Origin: Phormidium sp. OSCR
GTDB taxonomy: Bacteria > Cyanobacteriota > Cyanobacteriia > Cyanobacteriales > Geitlerinemataceae
Assembly: GCA_001314905.1 (NCBI GenBank)
Contig: LJZT01000007.1
Span: 1 to 64,000 of the forward strand
Direction of reading: 5' to 3'
Length of the DNA stretch: 64,000 bases
Part shown: in pieces, positions 1 through 8,726 of the stretch
Numbering within the stretch: the stretch's first letter is position 1
How the letters are laid out: every line of letters starts with the position of its first letter
Translations under genes and position numbers: made by a program
The notes under the pieces: model-generated
Seen by the model: the letters and a program-made list of their open reading frames with translations, nothing else
The model's database searches: none
Told to the model about the DNA's origin: nothing

Positions 1-110
1 CCCTATTCCCTATTCCCTATTCCCTATTCCCTATTCCCTATTCCCTATTCCCTATTCCCTATTCCCTATTCCCTATTCCCTATTCACTATTCACTATTCC
101 CTATTCCCTC
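1..110. repeat. Heptanucleotide tandem repeat (CCCTATT)n
   Basis: About 12 head-to-tail copies of the heptamer CCCTATT, then two CACTATT variants and two more CCCTATT-like units. Read on the other strand the unit is a rotation of GGGAATA, one of the heptamer units that recur between genes through this window. The array runs off the left edge, so its true length is unknown. The stop codon of the glycosyltransferase gene (TAG on the minus strand at 101-103) lies inside the last degenerate units. Confidence 0.95.
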
Positions 111-1918
111 ACCACCCCATTGCCATAAAGATATCTCGAACCCACGACCAATAGGGGATCTCCGGCATTGTCCGGGAGATTGCGGGTTAGGGGATCAGTG
201 GCGTCTGTTGCATCGCGCAGAAAGTCGGTGACAAAGACAACGGGGCGATCGCTCTGCCAGAGTTCTTGTAACTCCGCCGCCGACAGGTGATACGAAGGTC
301 TTGGCCCCGGAAAGTCGGGCAAAATCCGAGGTTCTCCGGCATCGCTGAGAACATAGACAATGCGATAGGCCAGGTCATCATGGCCCCAAACCCAACCGGG
401 GTCGAGGGTGGGAAATTCGGGAAATCGCTGTCCCTCGGGTCCGAGATAGAAACTCATGGCCCCGGCAACCCCGAGTTCGCGAGATCCTTCAAATACCCAA
501 ACGGTGGATTCGGGCAGTTGGGACTGGGCCTGGTTCATTAGAGGCTGTGAGGAGCGGATCTCGGCAAAGAGGCTAAAGCCTTGGATGATGATGACGTAGG
601 CGATCGCCATCGCCAGACTCAGACTCAGCCAACTGCCGATGGGTTGTCCTCGCAGCAGCAACAGTCCCGCCAAGACGGCCCCGAGGCCAACACTTAGCCC
701 TAAGGGACGGGCCAAGGACTCCATTTGTCGGGGGAGGGAGTCGAGGAGATTGACATCGAGGAGATTGGGGAGTTGCCAGAGGCCAATCAAGAGGGCGACT
801 CCTAGAGCCATCAGGGTGACAGCAGCCAGCCGCCCTCCCCAGCCGGTGGCAAGTCCTCGCCGTCCCTGGCCGGCAGTCCACCAGATGGCACAGAGGAGGA
901 TGAGAGGCGGCAGACTGGGCAAGCTGTAATAGAGGAGGCGGGAGGAGAGAGGCAGAAAAACGAGGATGGGCAGTAGGGCGGCGATCGCCAGCAGGAGCAA
1001 GCCGCTGCGTTGTTCCTGGCGCGATTGTTGTAAACTCACCCAAAACTGAACCAGGGTTTGGGGTAACACCAGGGACCAGGGCAAGGCCCAGACCAAAGTT
1101 ATCCCGAGATAGCCCAGGGCGCTGACTTGGGAGACGACGTAATCGCGGGGATAGCGGCGATCGGCGATGCGTTCTAGGTTCTCGTTGTTGACAAAATACT
1201 GCCAAAAGCCGGGATTAGCCCGTTCGACGGCGATCGCCCAGGGCAGAATCAGCAGCAACACTAGGGGAACGCCGAACCGAGGCATCAGTGTTTGAGTCAG
1301 CCGTCGCGGGGACTCAATCAGACTCATGACCAGTAGGGCGATGGCCGGAAACACCAACATAAACGGTCCCTTGGCCAAGATAATCAGGCCCAAGAACAGC
1401 CAAAACCCGAGTTTATAGAGTAGGTTCGTGGGAGAGACGGTGACACGCCAAAGACAATAGTAGAGGCTCATCAACAGCGACGACAGCAACAGATCGATGA
1501 GCAATTGGTGGCTAAAGATAAACCAACCACAGGCCGTCGCCAACATCAGGGCTGCGACTCGTCCGGTCAGAGGTGAGACTAATTGCCGCCCCCACTGCCA
1601 GACCACAAGGATGCCCAAAGCGCCCCCTAGGAGCAACGGGAAGCGGGCTGCAAACTCGTTGATGCCAAAAATGCTATAACTGAGCGCGATCGCCCAATAG
1701 AGTAAAGGAGGCTTGTTGAGATAGGGAGCGCCGTTGAGATAGGGGGTTGTCCAATCCTGCCGTAGCAGCATTTCTCGGGCGACTCCGGCAAAATGGCCTT
1801 CATGGGGGTCATAGAGTCCAAAGTCTCCTAGACCCCAGAATAATACTGCGATCGCCACCAGAAGACCTAGCAAATCCATCCAGGTGGGCGTAACGGGTTC
1901 AATTCGGTTTAATGACAC
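101..1918 (-). CDS. Membrane glycosyltransferase, GT39/ArnT-like
   Basis: 605 aa integral membrane protein of the ArnT/PMT-like (GT39) family, which transfers a sugar from a polyprenyl-phosphate donor to a lipid or protein on the outer face of the membrane. A first membrane helix (about 14-32) is followed by the acidic luminal loop YDPHEGHFAG (36-45) and the motif NKPPLLYW (68-75), both typical of the family. About ten further hydrophobic segments follow, then a soluble C-terminal domain of about 150 residues. The length is normal for the family. The last two codons and the stop are read from the edge of the heptamer repeat, so the original C-terminus may have been altered by repeat insertion. 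The acceptor substrate cannot be told from the sequence. The downstream neighbour in transcription direction lies outside the window. Confidence 0.85.
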   Translation of the reverse strand: MSLNRIEPVTPTWMDLLGLLVAIAVLFWGLGDFGLYDPHEGHFAGVAREMLLRQDWTTPYLNGAPYLNKPPLLYWAIALSYSIFGINEFAARFPLLLGGALGILVVWQWGRQLVSPLTGRVAALMLATACGWFIFSHQLLIDLLLSSLLMSLYYCLWRVTVSPTNLLYKLGFWLFLGLIILAKGPFMLVFPAIALLVMSLIESPRRLTQTLMPRFGVPLVLLLILPWAIAVERANPGFWQYFVNNENLERIADRRYPRDYVVSQVSALGYLGITLVWALPWSLVLPQTLVQFWVSLQQSRQEQRSGLLLLAIAALLPILVFLPLSSRLLYYSLPSLPPLILLCAIWWTAGQGRRGLATGWGGRLAAVTLMALGVALLIGLWQLPNLLDVNLLDSLPRQMESLARPLGLSVGLGAVLAGLLLLRGQPIGSWLSLSLAMAIAYVIIIQGFSLFAEIRSSQPLMNQAQSQLPESTVWVFEGSRELGVAGAMSFYLGPEGQRFPEFPTLDPGWVWGHDDLAYRIVYVLSDAGEPRILPDFPGPRPSYHLSAAELQELWQSDRPVVFVTDFLRDATDATDPLTRNLPDNAGDPLLVVGSRYLYGNGVVRE

Positions 1919-1925
1919 AGTTTAA

Positions 1926-3056
1926 CTAACGTAAGACGCGCAAAAATTCCCGAGCGATCGCGGCGATATGTTCAGCGCGATCGAGCCAATTGACGATACG
2001 GCGAGCATTGAAAAAATCCCGCCGCGCTCCCGAAATATGGTCATTCAAGGCATGACCCGTATAAGACCCATCTCGCATTCCCAAAACCAGTAAATCCGCT
2101 GCAATCTCTTGATTGGCGGCTAACTCAGGATTACCAATTAAGTCAATACCCAAACGACCCGCCCAATAGCGATAATTGGCTCGCCCAGTAATCTGAACAA
2201 AGCCTCGTCCCTTATAACGCGGACCATCTCCAGCATAGATATTGCCCAAATCTGATCGCCATTCATAGGCCCAACCGCTGGCTAATTCGGTCATCCATTT
2301 CCCTAAATGAGATTCATGTTCAGCGGTCGCTAAAACATAGGCAATCTGTCCTAAATCTGTGACACCATGATCTAAACACGCCGCCAAAATTAAGGGAACT
2401 GAATCACGAGCATAGACTCGAATATCAGGATAGGGAATTGAGGCGACAATACGAGAGATATCAAATTGAGAAACCGGCCCTTGACGTTCGGGTTCATAGA
2501 TGGTAACAGGTCTACTGACCAACGCCGACCAAGTATCTCGTCCCACCACTCCATCGACGACTAAGCCATTCAGCGATTGAAATCGTTTCACTCCCTCTTC
2601 CGTATTGTTCCCAAACTTACCATCGGCCAGTTCATCTTGGGGAAAGATGCGGGCTTCAATCAGCAATTCTTGCAGAACTTTCACCGCCTCAGCCAGTTCT
2701 GGATAATCAATCCCATCGCCTTTTTTTAAGACTGGATAACGCTCTAGGGGTTGAGGGGACGGGGATGGCGAGGGCGAGGGCGATGGAGACGGACTCCCTT
2801 GATTGAGTCCTAATTTGCTATCAATGGCGGCCCAAGTTTCTGCCCCAACAATCCCCGTCATACTTAGGTCATTCTGCATTTGAAAGACTTTGACGGCTTT
2901 CTCTAGGGCAGAGTCAAAGCGACCGTTAATGGGCTGACTGATGGGCAACAGCCTGAGTTTAATCATAATCCGTTGCAGGAGTTTGACGGGTTCGGTGAAC
3001 TCCTGAGAGTCAATTCCATCGCCGGGACGTAGCAGAGGACGTTTAACAACGGTCAT
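1926..3056 (-). CDS. Peptidoglycan-binding GH19-like lytic enzyme
   Basis: 376 aa. Two peptidoglycan-binding type 1 domains (about 8-82 and 108-182) are separated by a Ser-Pro repeat linker (88-101). A C-terminal glycoside hydrolase 19 (chitinase/lysozyme-like) domain spans about 195-376. The putative catalytic glutamate lies in AEHESH (245-250), and the substrate-cleft motif YKGRGFVQITG is at 281-291. The inferred role is cleavage of cell-wall or chitin-like glycan. No signal peptide is visible: the protein begins MTVVKRPLLRPG directly before the first binding domain, so export would need a non-classical route or a holin-like partner, and neither is seen nearby. The ORF ends 7 bp upstream of the glycosyltransferase start, so the two may be cotranscribed. 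Confidence 0.85.
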   Translation of the reverse strand: MTVVKRPLLRPGDGIDSQEFTEPVKLLQRIMIKLRLLPISQPINGRFDSALEKAVKVFQMQNDLSMTGIVGAETWAAIDSKLGLNQGSPSPSPSPSPSPSPQPLERYPVLKKGDGIDYPELAEAVKVLQELLIEARIFPQDELADGKFGNNTEEGVKRFQSLNGLVVDGVVGRDTWSALVSRPVTIYEPERQGPVSQFDISRIVASIPYPDIRVYARDSVPLILAACLDHGVTDLGQIAYVLATAEHESHLGKWMTELASGWAYEWRSDLGNIYAGDGPRYKGRGFVQITGRANYRYWAGRLGIDLIGNPELAANQEIAADLLVLGMRDGSYTGHALNDHISGARRDFFNARRIVNWLDRAEHIAAIAREFLRVLR

Positions 3057-3168
3057 GGTCGTTTAGGGTAGGTTAAGGAAACAGAAGGTTGGCAGGAATG
3101 TTAGCTGAAATTAGGGGCAACTCTGTGGCTGAGTTCGACTCATTCAACCCGTCTTCATACAAACATCA

Positions 3169-4224
3169 TTAATGCAAAATGGCGGCATCGGAGAGCCATT
3201 CAATATCGGGCGAGTCCCAGAGTTTACCATCTAGGGCCATTTGTTCGATGGAACTGGCTAAACGCAAGGCTCGTAGGGCTTGTTCACCGCCAACGGAGGG
3301 TTGATTTCCACCGCGAACACAGTTGACGAAATGTTCGAGTTCGGCATGAAGCGGCTCGATGTTACTGGTGCGAACTTTCTCAATCAGTCCATCCTGACGA
3401 TAAAGCACCTGGCCGTAGTCGGTGGAGGTGTTGGCGGTGGTTTGGCGGTGAATGAGAATTTCGTTGTTGAGGAAGTCTGCTTCGGTGAGGGAGGTTTGAC
3501 AGTGAGCGGCGATGGTGCGACGTTTGCGATGGGTGACTTTGCTGGCGGTTAGGGTGGCGATCGCCCCGTTGGCAAAGCCTAAATTGGCTGTGACATAATC
3601 GAGGTGAGGAGACCCGGAAATGCGACTGCCACTGGCTGAGAGTTTCATGACGCGATCGCCAATCAGTTCTAAGATCAGATCGATGTCATGAATCATCAAG
3701 TCCAAGACCACCGAGACATCGTTGGCGCGATCGGAATAGGGACTAAGACGATGGGCCTCTAAGGCCAGGACTTCCTCAGTTTTTAAGACTTTGCTCAGTT
3801 CTTGAAAGGCCGGATTGAAGCGTTCAATATGTCCCACCTGAAGAATACAGCCCGACTCCGCCGCCTGATTCACTAAGGATTCGGCTTCGGCCAGACTCGC
3901 GGCGATGGGCTTCTCGATCATCACATGAACCTGACTCTGCAAGCAATCCATGCCCACCGAATGATGTAACCGAGTCGGGACTGCTACACAAACCGCTTGT
4001 ACGTGGGGCAGTAAATCGCGATAATCCTCGAAGAACTTGACCCGATACTTACTGGCCGTATCTAAGCCGCGATCGACCTGAACATCAGCCACTCCAACCA
4101 ACTCAACATCTTTGAGAAGATTCAACACGCGGGTATGGTGTTGCCCCATATTCCCGACTCCGACTACCCCCATCCGGAGTGGTTCCGGTTGGTTCATCCC
4201 CGCCGTACTGTTCGGATAATTCAC
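3169..4224 (-). CDS. Gfo/Idh/MocA family NAD(P)-dependent oxidoreductase
   Basis: 351 aa. The N-terminal Rossmann fold has the dinucleotide-binding motif GVGNMG (22-27), and the family signature EKP is in VMIEKPIAAS (101-110). These identify a sugar or inositol dehydrogenase of the Gfo/Idh/MocA superfamily. The C-terminal alpha/beta domain is complete. The substrate is unknown; related cyanobacterial proteins are often annotated as UDP-sugar or N-acetylglucosamine-type dehydrogenases, which is inference here. An alternative start is the second Met (residue 10), closer to the Rossmann strand. The gene stands alone, with gaps of about 110 and 190 bp on either side. Confidence 0.85.
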   Translation of the reverse strand: MNYPNSTAGMNQPEPLRMGVVGVGNMGQHHTRVLNLLKDVELVGVADVQVDRGLDTASKYRVKFFEDYRDLLPHVQAVCVAVPTRLHHSVGMDCLQSQVHVMIEKPIAASLAEAESLVNQAAESGCILQVGHIERFNPAFQELSKVLKTEEVLALEAHRLSPYSDRANDVSVVLDLMIHDIDLILELIGDRVMKLSASGSRISGSPHLDYVTANLGFANGAIATLTASKVTHRKRRTIAAHCQTSLTEADFLNNEILIHRQTTANTSTDYGQVLYRQDGLIEKVRTSNIEPLHAELEHFVNCVRGGNQPSVGGEQALRALRLASSIEQMALDGKLWDSPDIEWLSDAAILH

Positions 4225-4363
4225 AAGTTAGACTCTGATGACGTGCATGGTGTGTCCTCTCTCAGTCCAAGGTGAGAGGCCCCCCCAGGTCCGCGATCGC
4301 GACCTGAAGCTACCCAGAATGGTATCACAACAGTTTCATTTCAGCCGTTGACCAACAGGAAAA

Positions 4364-4392
4364 CCCCGTTCCTCAAACGACGAGGAACGGGG
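4364..4392 (-). terminator. Rho-independent terminator of the tautomerase gene
   Basis: Perfect 11-bp inverted repeat CCCCGTTCCTC / GAGGAACGGGG with a 7-nt loop. On the minus strand it is followed by TTTT. It sits 24 bp beyond the stop codon of the minus-strand tautomerase gene, ahead of the Gfo/Idh/MocA gene. Confidence 0.85.
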
Positions 4393-4415
4393 AAGAGAAC
4401 CTGACTAAGAGTGAC

Positions 4416-4769
4416 TTAGCCAAAGGTAGAGCCATTCCAGCCCCACATCGCCCCTTTGGCATCAGCAAACTCAATATAAATCCGTTTCCCAGGGACCCCT
4501 AGCCGGTCTTCAATTTCTTGACAAAAATCAGCACTCATGGCGCTTGTCTGGGCTGAACTCATCGAGCCAATGCTTTTGACTTCGACAAAACAAACTGGGT
4601 CCAGAGTCCCGCCAAAGGTCATCGGCACATCGGCTTCAAAGGCCGTCATGACATAGGATTCTGATTTACCCAGATGCCCCGATAGCTTTGAGGATAGGAC
4701 TTGTAACATTCCTTCGACGGCAGCTTTATCGGGAGCGGGGGCAGAGGTTTTGACTTGAATTAAAGGCAT
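4416..4769 (-). CDS. MIF-like phenylpyruvate tautomerase family protein
   Basis: 117 aa, beginning MPLIQVKTSAPAP. The Pro directly after the initiator Met is the catalytic base of the tautomerase/macrophage migration inhibitory factor superfamily, which fixes the start at 4769. The reading frame stays open upstream into the heptamer repeat and would add 60 residues containing repeated VPCCLFP units. That extension is translation of repeat DNA and would bury the catalytic proline, so I reject it. The length and the C-terminal motif WGWNGSTFG agree with the cyanobacterial MIF-like family. Its physiological substrate is unknown. The next gene upstream is a flavin-reductase-like gene in the same direction, with the repeat array between them. 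Confidence 0.88.
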   Translation of the reverse strand: MPLIQVKTSAPAPDKAAVEGMLQVLSSKLSGHLGKSESYVMTAFEADVPMTFGGTLDPVCFVEVKSIGSMSSAQTSAMSADFCQEIEDRLGVPGKRIYIEFADAKGAMWGWNGSTFG

Positions 4770-4779
4770 GGGGGAAGAA

Positions 4780-4846
4780 GGGAACAGGGAACAGGGAACA
4801 GGGAATAGGCAACAGGGAACAGGGAATAGGCAACAGGGAACAGGGA
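4780..4846. repeat. Heptamer repeat array, GGGAACA/GGCAACA/GGGAATA units
   Basis: About nine heptamers of mixed type (GGGAACA, GGCAACA, GGGAATA) between the tautomerase and flavin-reductase-like genes, only about 10 bp from the tautomerase start codon. On the minus strand it occupies the position where the tautomerase ribosome-binding site would be expected. Confidence 0.92.
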
Positions 4847-4866
4847 TAACTTCTCTATCGGAGGAG

Positions 4867-5364
4867 TTAGCCACCGTAGTTCCAGCCGGTGCTTTCGAGG
4901 TCGAGAATTTCTCCTTCGCGGTGAACGCCTGCGGCGATGACTTCTCCAACGAAGACGGTATGATCTCCTTTCTCGACAGACCCGACTACCTGACATTCTA
5001 CATAGCCGAGAGAGTCCTTAATAATCGGACAACCGGTTTCGCCGGTGTAAAATTCGACATCCTCAAATTTGTTGCCGACGCGGCTTTGAGGTTTGAAGAA
5101 TTTTTGGGCTAGGTCTTTTTGCCCGAGTTCGAGGAAGCTGAGGCTGAACACGCCACTGGATTTGAGCATTTCGTGGGAACCGCTGTCATTTTTGACGCAG
5201 TTGACGATGAGTGGCGGTTCAAAGGAGGACTGCATCACCCAACTGGCGGTAAAGCCGTTGAGGTTATCGCTATTGATATCTTTTACACCGCAAATATAGA
5301 GGGCGTGAGGAATTTTGCGAAGTAGCGTTTTCTTGGCTGCTTTTTTGGTGTCGGTGTCTAGCAT
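4867..5364 (-). CDS. Flavin reductase-like (FMN-binding split barrel) protein
   Basis: 165 aa from the ATG at 5364 (MLDTDTKKAAKK). It has the flavin reductase-like fold: the segment GFTASWVMQSSFEPPLI (about 37-53) corresponds to the FMN-binding loop, and ECQV/HTVFVGEV near residues 125-140 form the later barrel strands. In cyanobacteria such domains occur alone or fused in diflavin flavoproteins; here the domain is alone. The frame is open upstream for 24 codons through heptamer repeat DNA ([15 protein letters not shown]), which is not a plausible N-terminus. The likely role is FMN-dependent reduction or oxygen scavenging; the substrate is unknown. Confidence 0.82.
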   Translation of the reverse strand: MLDTDTKKAAKKTLLRKIPHALYICGVKDINSDNLNGFTASWVMQSSFEPPLIVNCVKNDSGSHEMLKSSGVFSLSFLELGQKDLAQKFFKPQSRVGNKFEDVEFYTGETGCPIIKDSLGYVECQVVGSVEKGDHTVFVGEVIAAGVHREGEILDLESTGWNYGG

Positions 5365-5375
5365 GGTGGTTTTTG

Positions 5376-5446
5376 GGGAATAGGGAACAGGCAAGAGGCA
5401 AGAGGCAAGAGGCAAGAGGCAAGAGGCAAGAGGCAAAAGGCAAGAG
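5376..5446. repeat. Heptamer repeat array, mainly GGCAAGA
   Basis: About nine heptamers, changing from GGGAATA/GGGAACA at the left edge to a run of GGCAAGA with one GGCAAAA variant. It starts about 12 bp upstream of the flavin-reductase-like start codon and separates that gene from the DUF1997 gene. Confidence 0.92.
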
Positions 5447-5474
5447 CGGGGGCGCTCTCTCCTGGCAACAGGCC

Positions 5475-6062
5475 CTAGCTGCTTTGGATGTTGGGGGACA
5501 TTTTGGGCGAGAGGGATAGGGGCGTGTCTTGTTGAGTTTCGCCGGCCCAGGCTCGATAGTCGGCAATGAGATGACGGGTGAGCCGTTGTTTGACGGTATG
5601 TAACACGCTGGCGAGGAGCGTGTTACCTGTGGCATCGATAATGGGCTTGGGGGTTAGCCAGAGGGCCGGGGGCATATCCACGGCTACCTTGAGGTCTGCT
5701 TTCCCGTACAGGGTGGTTTTGCCGTTGTGGGTGTGGGGTTCGAGTCGCCCCACTAAGTCGAGGGAAAACCGCTGGTTGATGTATTCAACGCCGCGAATTT
5801 CACAGCCAACGGAGCGTAACCGCACGGTTCCTTGGGCATCGGCCCAAACTCGCATATCTACGGTTGGCTGAAGGGTCAGCATTAGGAAATGCAGGGGGCG
5901 CATTTTGAGGCGGAAACAGTCTGCACTCAGGACATCGACTCGACTGGGGTCAACTAGGGCGGTGACGAGCCGCTGAGGTTGCCGCAGGTAATGCTGAATG
6001 GGGATGGGTTGGTCGGGGACGGGAATTTCGACGGGGACAGAAGAGGTGAAGCGGCTACGCAT
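5475..6062 (-). CDS. DUF1997 domain protein
   Basis: 195 aa, similar over its length to the DUF1997 family found in cyanobacteria and plastids. The family is of unknown biochemical function and is thought to have a lipid-binding-like fold. Recognisable features are the FRLKMRPLHFLMLTLQPTVDMRVW region (about 50-74) and the stretch INQRFSLDLVGRLEP (about 95-109). No signal peptide or membrane segment is seen. It is followed downstream by the heptamer array and then the flavin-reductase-like gene. The 270-bp region upstream holds no gene. Confidence 0.8.
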   Translation of the reverse strand: MRSRFTSSVPVEIPVPDQPIPIQHYLRQPQRLVTALVDPSRVDVLSADCFRLKMRPLHFLMLTLQPTVDMRVWADAQGTVRLRSVGCEIRGVEYINQRFSLDLVGRLEPHTHNGKTTLYGKADLKVAVDMPPALWLTPKPIIDATGNTLLASVLHTVKQRLTRHLIADYRAWAGETQQDTPLSLSPKMSPNIQSS

Positions 6063-6334
6063 AACATCCGCAAAAAAGCAACATCAAATAAACGGTTCTT
6101 AACAAAATTATAGAATCAATCTGCCGCCACGGGTATCCCTCTCAGGTTAGATCCGGGCAGGGATAGCCAGTAAACGCTTTTACAGGAAAGGGTTTAGGCG
6201 ATTTTTCAGTGTTTTCCGATCCTACTGCACGGTTTAGGTTTCTTTGCCAAAACGTTACATTTTTTAGAGGCGATCGCCAAAACTTTAACAAACCTTCATC
6301 TTTCGCCTAATCCCGTCTCTGGCCCCTCTCTGGC

Positions 6335-6604
6335 TTAAAAGGCCTGAATCCAGGCTTTGACCTCATACTCGGTCCAGATGCCATGTTTCCAGTAGGGGTC
6401 ATTCTCAATCAGTTGCCGAACGCTGGCTTCGTCGTCGGCCTCATAGATGCCAAACACCTGGGTATTGTCGGCGGTGGGGCCGAGGGTGACGAGAATCCCG
6501 GCGTCTTTTTGCTGGGCCAGTCCGTCTAGGTGGGCTTGGCGATAGGGTTGTCGTTTGTCCAGGGCATTCTCGCAATAGCGGCCCCAAAGGATATATTTAG
6601 CCAT
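6335..6604 (-). CDS. YciI family protein
   Basis: 89 aa YciI-like ferredoxin-fold protein. The N-terminal MAKYILWGRYCENA strand, the central HLDGLAQQKDAGILVTLGPT segment with the family His-Asp-containing motif, and a C-terminal VKAWIQAF match the family. These small proteins are usually dimeric. Most have no assigned reaction, although some act as dehydrochlorinases. The start codon lies 27 bp downstream of the alpha/beta hydrolase stop on the same strand, so the two are probably one operon. Confidence 0.85.
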   Translation of the reverse strand: MAKYILWGRYCENALDKRQPYRQAHLDGLAQQKDAGILVTLGPTADNTQVFGIYEADDEASVRQLIENDPYWKHGIWTEYEVKAWIQAF

Positions 6605-6630
6605 GGTTCACGATCCGTTAGAGACAAGAT

Positions 6631-7560
6631 TTAGGTGGCCGATGCCTTACGCAGGAAGGGAATCAATCGTTTGCCCACATCGTCCGACCAATGTTCTTGG
6701 GGGTAATGGGCGGCTTCGGGAAGGCTGACAAAATCGCCATTCTCTAGTTGTTGACTGAAGGCTTGGGCCGGTTCAGGGGCCAACCAGGGGTCTACCATGC
6801 CCCAAATGACGAGGGTGGGTTGACTCCAAGACTGAAAACCTTGGCTAATTTCGCTCATGGCGGTCTTCAGTTGCAGATTTTGCAGGGTATAGAGAAGCGA
6901 TCGCCCGGAATCGGAGGTTTTGAGCCAGGGACGACGATAGACATCGAGATCTTCGTCGGGGATGACAAAGCCGCTACCGGCTTCGAGGGTGCGGTCGATG
7001 AGGAGGGGGTCTTGGGTCATCATGTCCCCGACGAGGGGAAAACTCATTTGTTTGAGTTTCCAGGGAAGTTTCGCCTCGGGGGAGAGGGGGGCGTTGAGGA
7101 TGGCGAGGCGGTCGATGCGATCGCGGTGGCGTAGGGCGTATTGTAGGCCGACGGACCCTAGGAAGCCCTGGACGACGAGGGAAATGCGATCGAGGTCCAT
7201 GGCGTCGAGAAAGCCCTGTAACGCCTCGATAAAGGCATCTGGGGTATAGGCAAAGTCTCGTTTTTGCGGTTTATGCGATCGCCCGAACCCTAGCCAATCT
7301 GGGGCAATTCCCTGAACTCCCTGACTGGCTAAATCGGGCAGTAAAGCACTCCAACTGTAGCCAAGGGAGGGTAAGCCATGAAGGAAGACCACTGGGGGGG
7401 CTGTGGGAGGATTGGGGGGATGCACCTCGCGGTAAAACCAATCCCCAGATGGAGTTGTAATAATTTTCTCGTCGACGGCCACAGTAATCTTAAGTAACGT
7501 TTTTAACAGTGCCGCAATCCAAAGGGGCGATCGCGTTCGTAGTATCTTAGCAAGCTTCAT
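6631..7560 (-). CDS. Alpha/beta hydrolase fold protein, altered nucleophile elbow
   Basis: 309 aa alpha/beta hydrolase. The oxyanion motif HGLPS is at 61-65. The acid is probably the Asp of WGMVDPWLAPE and the base the His of EAAHYPQEHW near the C-terminus. At the nucleophile elbow the sequence is LVVQGFLGSVG (128-138), so Gly132 stands where a Ser or Asp nucleophile would sit. From memory, cyanobacterial and plastid relatives share this VVQG form, so this is probably a family feature and not a mutation. The protein may have lost classical hydrolase chemistry or use another residue (for example Ser136). It is in a probable operon with the YciI gene. Confidence 0.82.
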   Translation of the reverse strand: MKLAKILRTRSPLWIAALLKTLLKITVAVDEKIITTPSGDWFYREVHPPNPPTAPPVVFLHGLPSLGYSWSALLPDLASQGVQGIAPDWLGFGRSHKPQKRDFAYTPDAFIEALQGFLDAMDLDRISLVVQGFLGSVGLQYALRHRDRIDRLAILNAPLSPEAKLPWKLKQMSFPLVGDMMTQDPLLIDRTLEAGSGFVIPDEDLDVYRRPWLKTSDSGRSLLYTLQNLQLKTAMSEISQGFQSWSQPTLVIWGMVDPWLAPEPAQAFSQQLENGDFVSLPEAAHYPQEHWSDDVGKRLIPFLRKASAT

Positions 7561-7622
7561 GACCTTGAGAAACCAAAATCCCTGATTGCCTGATTTCCTC
7601 CTGACGTTGAGTTCCCAAACAA

Positions 7623-7655
7623 AACAGCGCTCCCATAGAATGAGAACGCCGTGTT
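7623..7655 (-). terminator. Possible terminator after petA
   Basis: Bulged hairpin with pairing blocks AACA/TGTT, GCG/CGC and CTC/GAG around a short loop. On the minus strand it is followed by TTTTGTTT. It lies about 75 bp beyond the petA stop codon and is the only candidate end signal for petC-petA that I see. The bulges make it uncertain. Confidence 0.45.
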
Positions 7656-7730
7656 CATTAAATTAAACCAATAATCGATCGCGGTGAATTTTTAACTGCT
7701 ATCACATTGGTGCAAAAGCCAATTCGCTGC

Positions 7731-8726
7731 TTAAAATTCCATTTCAGCCGCTTGAACTTTCTCAACCTGTTTCTTCTTAAGAACCAGCATGATTTGAGCC
7801 AAAGCAACCAGAGCAAAGAAGCCTAACAAGCCTTGAATCCGGGCGGAACTTTGCAGAACAATTTCCGTATCTTTCTGACCAAAGCCGCCGACATTGGGAT
7901 CATTGGTGAGGGCATCACCGGCGGCCACAACATCACCAACCGAGGCCAACATCTCGGGACCCGGAGGAACCGACTCAACCACCTCAGACCCGTCCTCAGT
8001 GGTCAACGTGACCGTAAACCCACCCTCATCACTGGGTTCAATAGACTCAATGGTTCCGGCGTGTTGAGCTTTATAAGCAACGTTGTTGCTGTTATTACCG
8101 GCCGGATAGATTTGACCACGACCCCGGTTACCAGCGGCGTGAACCGAGTACTTACCGAAGTTAACGGAAGGATCGCGATTGGGGTCAGGAGACAGAACTG
8201 GGAAGACCAATTCCTGGTGTTCCTCACCCGGAAGGGGACCGACGAGAATGACATTCTCTTGGTCGGGGGTATAGGTTTGATAGAAAATGCCTTCGATTTC
8301 TTCCTTGAGGTCTTCAGGAATGCGATCGTCAGGAGCAATCTTGAAGCCTTCGGGGAGCATTAGTACCGCGCCGACATTCAAGCCAGCCTTACTACCATCC
8401 CCGAGAATTTGCTGTTTGGAGGTATCATAAGGAACCTTGATAACGGCCTTAAAGACGCTATCGGGAAGCACCGACTGAGGCACCTCAACATCCATGGCTT
8501 GTTCAGCCAGGTGACAGTTAGCGCAAACAATGCGCCCGGTGGCTTCACGAGGGGTTTCTGGAGCCGTTTGTTGAGCCCAGAAGGGGTAAGCGGCCGCTGC
8601 TTGAGGAACAAAGACATCACTGGCCACAAAAACAGCTACGGCTGCCAGAGTAACCAGGACGCCTTTCCTCACCAGGGTCATCAAAGGGGCGAACTGTTGG
8701 GTCGCCCAAGCACTAGAGTATTTCAT
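7731..8726 (-). CDS. petA: Cytochrome f
   Basis: 331 aa precursor of the c-type cytochrome subunit of the thylakoid b6f complex, which passes electrons from the Rieske protein to plastocyanin or cytochrome c6. An N-terminal signal peptide ends at AAAA, giving mature Tyr47 (YPFWAQQ), whose amino group is the known axial haem ligand in cytochrome f. The haem motif CANCH is at 68-72. The long lumenal domain is followed by a C-terminal membrane anchor ([19 protein letters not shown]) and a short Lys-rich stromal tail. I use the ATG at 8726 (MKYSSAW); a TTG 12 bp upstream is possible but less likely. It follows petC by about 85 bp, the standard cyanobacterial petC-petA operon. Confidence 0.97.
   Translation of the reverse strand: MKYSSAWATQQFAPLMTLVRKGVLVTLAAVAVFVASDVFVPQAAAAYPFWAQQTAPETPREATGRIVCANCHLAEQAMDVEVPQSVLPDSVFKAVIKVPYDTSKQQILGDGSKAGLNVGAVLMLPEGFKIAPDDRIPEDLKEEIEGIFYQTYTPDQENVILVGPLPGEEHQELVFPVLSPDPNRDPSVNFGKYSVHAAGNRGRGQIYPAGNNSNNVAYKAQHAGTIESIEPSDEGGFTVTLTTEDGSEVVESVPPGPEMLASVGDVVAAGDALTNDPNVGGFGQKDTEIVLQSSARIQGLLGFFALVALAQIMLVLKKKQVEKVQAAEMEF

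Noticed and set aside
573-1205. 210-codon frame on the minus strand inside the glycosyltransferase gene
   Set aside because: A different frame of the same strand, Arg/Pro-rich, without family; a shadow of a GC-rich gene.
5725-5755. GGGTTCGAGTCGCCCC, which resembles a tRNA T-arm
   Set aside because: It is inside the DUF1997 coding region and lacks a surrounding cloverleaf.
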